From the NCBI GenBank assembly GCA_050303815.1, contig JBNLCM010000128.1:1-14494 (forward strand): a stretch of 14,494 nt of DNA. Direction: 5' to 3'. The translations under genes and the position numbers were made by a program. A model generated the notes under the pieces. That model did not search any database. It was not told the origin of the DNA and saw nothing but the letters and a program-made list of their open reading frames with translations. This DNA is from Cognatazoarcus sp050303815 (GTDB taxonomy: Bacteria; Pseudomonadota; Gammaproteobacteria; Burkholderiales; Rhodocyclaceae). The first letter of the stretch is position 1; the number at the start of each line of letters is the position of its first letter. Shown here one piece after another: positions 1 to 9,300 of the stretch.

Positions 1-20
1 CACGCGTGAAGAGTGCGTAT

Positions 21-67
21 GGAATGACGAAGTGCTGGACATTGATCCATGTCAATGTTGTCATTCC
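21..67. repeat. Nested inverted repeat
   Basis: An outer pair of perfect 8-base arms, GGAATGAC (21-28) and GTCATTCC (60-67), encloses an inner perfect 7-base pair, ACATTGA (39-45) and TCAATGT (52-58), with a 6-base loop TCCATG. The inner and outer stems are separated by 10 unpaired bases on the left and one on the right, so a single continuous hairpin is not formed. It could be a regulator-binding palindrome, a bulged terminator-like structure of an upstream gene outside the window, or the edge of a small dispersed repeat. No T-run follows, so an intrinsic terminator is not well supported. Confidence 0.5.
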
Positions 68-331
68 ATCAATATAAATTTCGATTATTCAATAAGTTGA
101 ATTGTGTGTCTGGTCGTGTGAAATAGTTCCTTCTTGCCTGAAATATCTATTTACATATGAAAATGTCAACGAGAGAATCCGCGGCTGCGATGACGTGAGC
201 ACGCGGGTTCTTACAGCGTTTCCGTCATGGCATCGGGTGTCCGAATGCATATGACGAAACTGGGCACGCGTCGATCGATCGGCTGAGGAAGCCTTGTGCT
301 TCGAGCACCGCGCTTCCAGGCCATGACTCGC

Positions 332-336
332 AAAGG
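332..336 (+). promoter_or_regulatory. Ribosome binding site of the 3,148-codon gene
   Basis: AAAGG lies 8 bases before the ATG at 345. The next in-frame ATG (360, residue 6) has no purine-rich Shine-Dalgarno at a suitable distance, which favours 345. Either start leaves the signal peptide intact, so the choice changes only five residues. Confidence 0.45.
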
Positions 337-344
337 CTTGGACG

Positions 345-3300
345 ATGTGTACAGTGGCGATGACCTTGGACGAACGGCTGCTCGGCTGGGTGCTGCGACT
401 TCGGAAGCGGGGGCTACTGTGCGGCATCGCGCTGGGTTGGCTGTGTGCCGTCTCCGGCAGCGTGTCCGCCCAGACCAGCGAGATCGAACTCGGTCTGGGT
501 TGGCTGCAATCGCAGGTTCGCCCCGACGGGACCGTTGCCGGCGAAGCGACGTCTGTTGCGTACGATTACCAGGTGCGCGCGGAGGTCGCGCAGACCCTGG
601 TCTCGCTTGCGACGCTGCCGCCCGCCTTGGCCCAGGTCGTCGACGCTGGTGACGACGGCTCGACCGAAGCGTCGGCGCGTGAAGCGATTGTCGCCGGCGC
701 GCGCTCGGTCGGTGCCACAGCACAGCTCGCCGATGTGCTCGGCGCGCAGAACGACGACGGTGGCTTCGGTGGGAGTCCTGGCTATTCCAGCAATGCGCTG
801 GATACCGCGCTCGCGTTGGCCGCGCTCAAGCAGCAGCAGGCCTTCGAATCCCATCCCGACGAGGTCGCTCGTGCACTGAGCTTCCTGACCAGTGCCATGA
901 GTTCGGATGCGGCGTGGGGCGTCCATGAGCAGTCGAAGATCTACGTCACCTCGTGGGTGCTCCAGGGCGCCCAGGTCTGGAATACCGAGCACGCCGTCGC
1001 GTCGATCACCGTACCCGCGCGCGACTGGCTGCTCGCCGCTCGCAGCGGGGATTCCTTCGGCAACCCGCTGGACGATGCCGCTGCGCTGCTCGCCCTGACC
1101 ACCCAGACCAGCGACCTTGCGGTGCTGCAGCCGCTCGCCACGGCCTTGGTTGCGGCCCAAGGCGCGGACGGGAGTTGGCAGTCCGACCCCTTCATCACGG
1201 CGCTGGCCTTGCGGGCGTTGTGGAACCTCAGCAATCCGCCACCGGTTTCCACTACTGCCGGGCTTGCTGGCGTGGTGCTGGACGGTTCCTCCGGTGCGCC
1301 CGTGGCCGGAGCACTCGTTCGCTTGGATGAACTGCCCGGAGTTTCGACCAATACCCAGGCGGACGGCAATTTCGCGCTGTCTGGCATCGCTGCCGGCAGC
1401 TATACGCTGCGTATCGACAAGCTCGGCTTCTCTGGATTCGCGGCCGTGGTGAACCTGGCGGCCGGGCAATTGACGAACCTGGGTCAGATCAATGTTGTGA
1501 AGGCCGGGCTAACGGCGACGGTCAAGGGGGTGGTGCATAACTCATTGGGCGGTCCTTACTCGGGCGCGACCGTGGCGGTTGGCAGCCTGTCGACTCTGAC
1601 CGATACCAGCGGCCACTATGTGCTTTCCGGGGTCGAGCCCACTACCGCGACTATCTCAGTCACCGCGTCCGGCTACCCCCAGGTCGTGTCGGTTCCGATT
1701 GCCTTCGTGGCCGGGCAGACGTATGAATTCTCGCCTACGTTCTACGCCGTGGCGCCACCGACCACCAGCCTCACTGGCATCGTGACAGACGCCCATGCTG
1801 GCGCGGTCATTGCCGGCGCAACGATTAGCCTCAACGGCACCGACGTGCAGTCTGGTCCCGATGGCCATTTCGCGTTCGCCAATATTGGCAGCGGTTTGTC
1901 TCAGCTCGCGGCGTCGGCCACAGGCTACCGCGACATGGTCGAGCCCATCGTGCTGGCTAGCGGTGTCAATGACGTCGGCAGGATCGCTCTGCAGGTGGCC
2001 GATGTTGCGACCGAATTGTCCGGTCGTGTCACAGACGTTCACACGGGTCTTCCGATTGCCGGCGCCAGTGTTTCGGTGATGGGGCGCAGCGTGTCTACTG
2101 GGGCCGATGGTAGCTACGCGATCGCCGGAATTGCAGCATCCGAATTCGACGTCGTGGCGAGCGCCGACGGCTTTTTTGCGATGTCGCAGCACGTTGCGCT
2201 CGGATCGCCTGGGGCGGCCGTAATCGATCTGGCACTGACACCGGCCCAGGCGATCGGAATTGCTCTCGATTCGGTGCTGTCGCGTCAGGCAAGCTATCTT
2301 CCAACCGACATGCTGCAGATCGATGTGGCGGTGCGCAATACTACGGATCAATCTGCAGATGTCGTCATCGACGCGCTGGTGATGGATGCATCGAACAGCG
2401 TTGTCATGGAGATGAAGGCCAATACGCACGACCTGGGGCAGTTTCCGCCGAACCTCCCGTTTTCGCTCGCCGCGGGCGAAACCATCACCGTTCCGCTCGA
2501 ACAGCTTCTGCTCAACCAAGCCGCTGGCGAATACACGGTGCTGGTCCGGGCGCACGACGTTCTTGGTCGCGCGCTGGCCGAGGGGCAGGCGACATTTGCG
2601 ATCGACTCGCTGGCAGTCCTTGGTGGCGGACTGACGGCTGATCCGCCGCTCACCCAGGCCGGCACTGAGCTGCCAATCGCCTTCCGCGGGCAGCTCGCGA
2701 ATTTGGGCAACGTCGGGATCGCCGACGGCAAGATGGATTTGTCGGTCGTCGTCGAGCATCCTGATCCTCGGGTCTCGTCGAAGATCCGCACCGAAGCAAT
2801 TCATCTCGCATCATCCGCGGACCTCACTCAGATAAGAGGCATGGAGCGGGATTCCGGCGGCAATTTGTACGTTGTGTCGAATCGTTCCGGGGACGGACGC
2901 ATCTTCCGGATTGCGCCGGACGGGCAAATATCAGTCGTCGCCCGGATCCCGTCGGTACTGCCGGACGTTCCCCGGCTCTCGGACTTGGTGATGGACTCGG
3001 CTGGCGCTTTCTGGGTTTCAAATGCGAACACCGGTGTGGTGTGGCGCGTGCCTTCGCAGCAGACGCCGGAGCTGATCCGAATCTCCTCGTTGGATGCGGT
3101 CACCGGCATTGCCTTGGATGGGCAGGGCCGTTTGTTGCTGAGTGGGCGCTTTGACTCCGAAGATAGGCTCGTTCGGCGAGATCTGGCCGGCTCGGAAACC
3201 GTGCTCTGGGCCAATGGGCTGTCCTTTCCGATGGGTCTGGTTGCCGATGCCAGCGGTAACCTGTACGTCGCCAACAACGCGGATGGCACGATTAGTCGCG

Positions 3301-6300
3301 TGACTTCCGACGGCGGAATCGAGCCTTTTGCCAGCGGTCTGGCGCGGCCCATGGGCGTGACTCTCGGCGGCGACGGAAGTCTTCTGGTCGCCAACAACGG
3401 AGACGGTACGATCTCTCGAGTTGACAGCGGGGGCAACGCCACCGTGCTGGCGGAGGGGCTGCCTGCTCCAGCCGATCTGAGTGTCGCGCCAAATGGGGAT
3501 TTGTTCGTTAGTTGCCAGGGCGACAATTCCATTCGCCGAATCGATCTGGGTGGGCAGATCTCCGTTTTTGCGCGGAGCATCGCAAACCGGCCACGGGCGA
3601 TGCAATACGACTCCGCCGGAAATCTCTATATCGCCAACGACGATGGCACGCTACGCAGGGTTGACGGCAGTGGAGAGGTATCCGTGCTGACAACGGGGCT
3701 CGTCAATCCTCGTGGTCTGGCGATTGACCCATCTGATTCGAGCGTGCTGATAACCAATTACGGATCTTCGTCCGTAACGCGCACAAATTCGAGTGGTACC
3801 ACACTGTTGAGCTCGGGGCTCAGCCAGCCAATGGGTATTGCAGTCGGAGCCGATGGGGAATTTGTGGTCGCCGAGTACGGCGCGCATGCGCTCTCACGCT
3901 TCGATGCCGACGGTACGCGGCTCGAAACTGTATCGACCTTGTTCGACTCTCCGACCAAGATCGTGACAGATCCTGACGGGAACGTCGTCGTAGCCAACAC
4001 CAACGGGTTGACGATCATCGAGGCTGGTGGTCCGCGAGTCTTCCATGGCGGCTTGATCGGTGGCGCCAATTCGATCGCCCCGGATCCCGCGGGCGGGGCA
4101 GTGTATGTCGTACAAGGTTTCTCGAGGGAGTTGTATCGAATCGCCTACGACGGTAGCTCCACCTATTTGGGACGGCTGCCGAGTTTTGACTACGGTATCT
4201 CGGTCGATCAGGAAGGCAATCTCTACTACGCCGATTACTTTGCCCAGGCCATCCTCAAGCGAACGCCGAGCGGGCAGATCGTTGAACATGCGTCGTTGCC
4301 GGCGCGCCCGAGAATGATGGTCGGCACCGTCGACGGCACCACGTTCGTCCTATTGACAGACGGCTCCATTGTGCGGGTGTCTGCAGTCGGGCAAGTCGAG
4401 ACCCTGTCGAATCCGTACCAGGCGCCTGATTGGGATTATCCGAATGGCCTGGGGGTGACTTCCGACGGCAGGCCGCTGGTCTGGACCCATACGTCGAAGC
4501 TCATGTCTATCGACCCGCTCAATGGCGCCCTTTCGGTGTTGCTGGAGGGGGTGAAGCCGAGCGGAGCGACGGTGGATTCTCAGATGAACGCGCATCTGAC
4601 CTTTTCGGCTGCGCAAGACGTTGTGAGTTTTGATGCGCAGGGTCGGGAGATTGCCCGTTGGTCTGGCTTCGGACTCCCCAAAGAGGTGGTTTGGGACGGG
4701 ACTCAGTATTGGTTCTCGGACGGTAGCCGACTGTACAGCTTGGCAGCGTCGCAAGGCACCTATCCGGTCAAGCGCGACGAACGCACGCATATTTCGGCCC
4801 TGTCGGCGGGTCCGGGCGGATCGTTGTATGCGCTCTATGCCAAGCAGCTGATGCGATGGAACGGAAATACGTTGGAAGACCAAGCCAGCCTGGAAGGCGT
4901 TATTGCGGGCAATGTAGGCGTGCCCGTTGCGTCGCTGGCAGTTCGTCCGTTGGGAGGTTTGGCTGTGGCGGATTTCGCTCGCTCCCAAGTCACCCTATTG
5001 ACGAGTGACTACGCTGTCGCCGAACGATTTGCCGGCATCGATGGCGTCACCGGACTCGCCTTCGATGCGCTCGGGCACCTCTATGCGGCGGGAACCGTTT
5101 CCGGAAATCTCGTCAAGTTCGAATCCATTGTCGAGTCGATCGCAAACCCGGCACCCTTTGCGACAATTTCGTCGCCGGGATGGCTGGATTTTGATGCGGC
5201 TGGGCAATTGTGGGTGTCGCGTCCGGGTTCGACCAGCATCGTTGACCCTCGCGGGTTCGTCAGCAGCCTGCCCGACGCGTTGCCTGTGACGGGGATTCGG
5301 GCGACCCCGGCCGGCGTGTTCGGCTCCACGGGATCGTCCGGCCAAGTCGTACGCTGGGACGGCCAGAAGTGGCAGGGATTCGCGGCCGGTCTGGCGGCGC
5401 CCGAGGGCCTCATCGAGCGCTCCGGTGGCAGCATCGACATCGTCAACCGTGCAAACGGCACGCTTGTCGAATGGCAGGCTGGCGTCGTCCGGTACCGGGC
5501 GGGCGGGATGAGCAATCCCCGCGGCGTGACCGAATGGCCCGGAGGCGGAGCACTTACGATCGTTGGCGACCAAGGACAGGTATATCGCGTTGCAGACGAT
5601 GGGGTTGTCAGTAGCGTTGGCAGCTCTGGGCTTGTCGGTGGCGCCAATCTATTTGGTGTCGTCGCAACGGCTGTTGACCGAGTCGCAATTGCGGCGGCTA
5701 CCAGTTCCTCGGGATCGCTGTTTGAGTTGGTCATCCGCGAGCCAACCGTACCGCCAGTTCCTGGAACGGTGGTCCATCAGGTCAGTGTCGATGTGCCGGA
5801 GCTGTCTGCCGGCGGTGATTCTCAGAAACTCGATCTCGGTGAGTGGATCCCGACCGCCCCCGGCGACTACTCGGCGCACCTGAGTCGCGAGGGATTGGCT
5901 GGAGAAATTTCGACTACGTTCCACGTGGGTTCGCTCGCGCAAGGGCTGTTGACGGGCGACAAGTCCGTCGTTAAGCCCGGTGCCGACCAAGTCGGTCTGC
6001 ACCTTTCGGTAAGCGGCTCCGACTTCAGTTCGATCTCTCGTGTCGAAACGGGCCTGTTGCGGCCAACAGCATCCAGCTACCGCCCACAAGGGTTTGCCGC
6101 AGACCGCTCCGGAAATCTCATCCTGACGACGTACTTCGGGACGCTGATGCGCGTCGGTCCCGACGGTGTGGCGACGACGCTGGCTAGCGGCTACAGGTTT
6201 GGCGACGGCATGGCGATTGACGATCTAGGCAATATCTACGTTCCTGCGCTCGATGGACACAATGTGGTGCGTTTGGAGCGCTTTGCCCCAGACGGCCATA

Positions 6301-9300
6301 GTGAGGTTCTCGTTCCCGATCTCGGCGGCACCGTTGGGGGGATTGCGATCAACTCCCACGGCGAGTTGCTGGTAGGCGTTCCAGGCCGCTTGTTGCAGAT
6401 ATCCCAGGAAGGCCAGGTAAGCGAATTCACGCGTTCAGGTATTCCGAACCCGTATGGCATCAGCGTCGATGGAAAGGACAATGTCTACGTCTTCAACCGC
6501 AATCATCTGGTCACCCAGATCCGTCCTGATCGGAGCGTTACCACACTCTTCGAAGGTGGAGATCCGGCAGGCAATCCGCACTTCGAATACGAGGGCGTGA
6601 CCGTCGCTGGCGATTGTGGAGAAGGCGTCTATTTGGCGCCTCTGGCCTGGGAGTCGACCACGCAGGCGGGTGAGGAGCACACGCTCTTCCACTTCAATCC
6701 ACGTACCGGTCAAGTGTCGTCCGTCCTCGACGGCAGCAAGATCCACCACGACCTTGGCGACATGGACTACATCGTCTTCGATCGTTTCGGCTCGCGGATC
6801 CTGATCTGGACCGACTACAGCGGTGGCCGGATCTGGCAGGTGCCGGTGACCTGCGGCGCGATCTCGGTCGAAGCGCATCTGATCACCGAGCCGGGTCAGA
6901 CCCTGACCGGCATCAACCGCGCGCCGGCGGCGGTCGTGCCGCTGGCCGACGGTGGCTCCGAGTACGTCTGGGGTCTGCGCGACGTCACCCAGGCCGGCAT
7001 CACGTTCGGCTTCGATACCCTGCTTGAGGGGCTGTCGCTCGGCGAGAGCCGTCCGGTGGTCAAGAGCGCCCACCTGCTGTTCGAGAACAGCTTCTCGCCG
7101 AACAAGATCAAGCTGCCAATCGCGGTGCCGACCGTGCAGGTCGACAACCTCGTCGATCTTGCCGTGAACAGTGACAAGCCGGCCTATCGTGCCGGCGAGG
7201 CGGCGCTGCTGGGGTCGCAGCTCGTCAACAGCCGCCCGGCCGAGGTCTCGGGGCTGCTCGTGGTCGATGTGCTCGACGCCGCCGGCGTGGTGCTCGGGCA
7301 GGCGGCCGCGGAGGCGGTGGTGGTCCCCGCGGGCGGTCACATCGATCTGCCCGGCAGCTACCCGATCGGCAGCCTCTATCCGGCCACGTACACGGCTCGC
7401 GCGACGTTGTTCGACGGCACCGAGCCGGTTGCGCGCGCGCGGACCGATTTCCAGGTGCTGTCGGACCTGGGTGACGGGGTGGCCTCGTCGACGCTCGCGC
7501 TCGACCAGGCCAGCTACCCGGCCAGCGGCTTGGTCGGCATCGACTCGTCGGTCCTCAATTCGAGCGCCAACACGCTGCTGGGCCCCCTGAGCGTGAGCCT
7601 GCAGATCGCGGATCCGCAGGGCACGGTGGTATTCACCAAGCAGATCTCGCTTGCGCAGCTCGCGGCCGGCAGCACGCAGACCTACCTCAACCAGTACGGC
7701 TACCTGTCTGCCGAGCCGGGAACCTACACCGTCACACAGACTCTCGCGGACGGCGACGGAGTGGTGCTCGATGTCCAGCGCCGCAGCTACCAGGTCGAGT
7801 CCTCGGCCGACACCGGCTTCGGGCTGACCGGCACTCTTGCCGCGAGCCCGATGGAAGTGGCCGTCGGCGATCCGGCGAACCTCGCCTACAGCCTTGCCAA
7901 TGAGGGCAACGCCGATCTCGTCGGCGTCCCGGTGGTGTTGTCGGTGGTCGATCCGGTGTCGGGGCAACTCGTTGCGACCGATACGTTCCCGGCCGATCTG
8001 GCCACCGGCGATCGGCTGATCGGCAACTGGGCGTGGACTGCGCAGGGCGTTCCCGGTCAGGTTCTGGTGGCGGTGCTGAGTGCGACGATGCCCAACGGCG
8101 AGCGCACCCTCGCGCAGACCAATCTCCGGATCGCGCAGCCGGTCGCACCGGTGATCGACGTCACCAGTGTCGATACCAGCGGTGCGCGTGTGCTGGTGCT
8201 GGTGACCTGCCGCAAGGGCGAAGCGCTGGATGTCTATTCCGACAACCCAGACACCATGGCGCCGGAAGGGCTGAACTGCACCGAAGATCGCGCCGCGGTG
8301 ATCCGCCAGAAGCTCACCGAGCTGGGCATCGAGCACACCGTGGTCTCCACCGGCGCGGAGTTCGAGACGGAACTGCGCTGCGGCGCCTACGACGTCTACT
8401 GGGTGAGCGGTGGCTCGCACAAGCTGAGCCCGGTTGCGCTCGGCGAATTGCGCGAGGCCATGGGGCGCGGCGACGGCATCCTGGTGGACGGCTTCCACGA
8501 CGCCGCCAAGGGCTCGCTCGACAGCGTGCTCGGCCTCACCGCCAAGGGCCAGCAGAATCGCACTGAGCTTGCGGCCATGGTGCTGCCGGGCTCCGGCCTG
8601 CCGGCCGGGGCGTTCGTCGCGCCGGGCCGTGCGGTGAGCTACTGGCTCGAGGGCGGGACCGTGGTCGCGAGTTTCGACGACAACGGCGCACCGGCGATCG
8701 TGTCCCATGGCGACGGCGCCGGGCGCAGCCTGGTGTTCGCGTTCAGCCTGCCGGACCTGATTGCCCGCGGCTACGCATCGGCCGATCCCTGGCCGGGCGA
8801 ACTGCTGGCCGAAGCGATTGCCCAGGTGCAGGCGCCGGCCCGCGATCCGTGGCCCGACGAACCCGTCGAGGTCGCGGTGCAGCTCGCCAACCCGGGTCAG
8901 GTGACCGCCTATGTGACCGCCGTCGCGACTCTACCGCCCGGACTGGCGTTGCTGTCGGCTTCACCCGACCCGTTGCCGCCGGCGCCCGACGCCGACCGGC
9001 GGATCGTCTGGACCCTGCCGCTGGGTGCGGGAGCTGGCCAGGCGCTCAGGCTTTGGGTGTCGGGCCAGGGCGCCGGCAGCTACCTCGTGCCCTTCGTTGT
9101 CGCCAGCAGCGAGACCGCAGGCGGGGCGCTCGGCCAGAGCAGCGAGCTTGGCATTCAGGTCACGATTGGCAGCAGCGACGGCCTGTCCGTGGCCGCCGCC
9201 GCCGCCATCGATGCGGTGGTGGTCAGCGGCAACTCGGACGGGGCCGCACTCGATCGGGCGCGGCTGTCCGCCGGCAACGCCATTGCGGCGGCAGCCGGCG

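Larger units (their letters stand above)
1..344. promoter_or_regulatory. AT-rich non-coding leader upstream of the operon
   Basis: No convincing gene is seen here on either strand. Spot counts give about 32% GC for 61-180, against about 70% in the coding sequence that follows, which is typical of a promoter region. Several weak sigma70-like boxes can be picked out but none is compelling: TTGAAT (97-102) with an A-rich box near 120-126, and TTGCCT (134-139) with TATGAA (156-161) at a 16-base spacing. From about 180 to 344 GC rises and no further clear signal is visible apart from the palindrome CGATCGATCG (about 270-279). The region probably carries the promoter and 5' leader of the two-gene operon. 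If transcription starts near 130-170, the untranslated leader would be about 170-215 bases. The promoter placement is inference. Confidence 0.45.

Noticed and set aside
21..80. Intrinsic terminator of an upstream gene
   Set aside because: The stems are interrupted, not GC-rich, and are followed by mixed A/T (ATCAATATAAATTT) with no continuous T-run.
89..427. A 112-codon - strand frame covering the leader
   Set aside because: It overlaps the signal-peptide region of the giant gene, has no Shine-Dalgarno or domain, and its composition is Ser/Arg/His-rich noise.
1062..1079. NPLDDAA as a class II terpene cyclase DxDD catalytic motif
   Set aside because: The first acidic residue is replaced by Pro (P-L-D-D at residues 241-244) and the other cyclase aromatic motifs are sparse, so cyclase activity is not supported.
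2832..5744. SMP-30/gluconolactonase enzyme activity for the propeller array
   Set aside because: The repeats match the structural blade pattern only; the Glu/Asn/Asp metal ligands of lactonases could not be picked out, and the number of blades exceeds an enzyme unit several-fold.
6435..8708. A 757-codon open frame on the - strand
   Set aside because: It is antisense to the Ig and Rossmann part of the giant gene, has Arg/His/Gly-rich low-complexity translation and no domain; it reflects the high GC of this segment.
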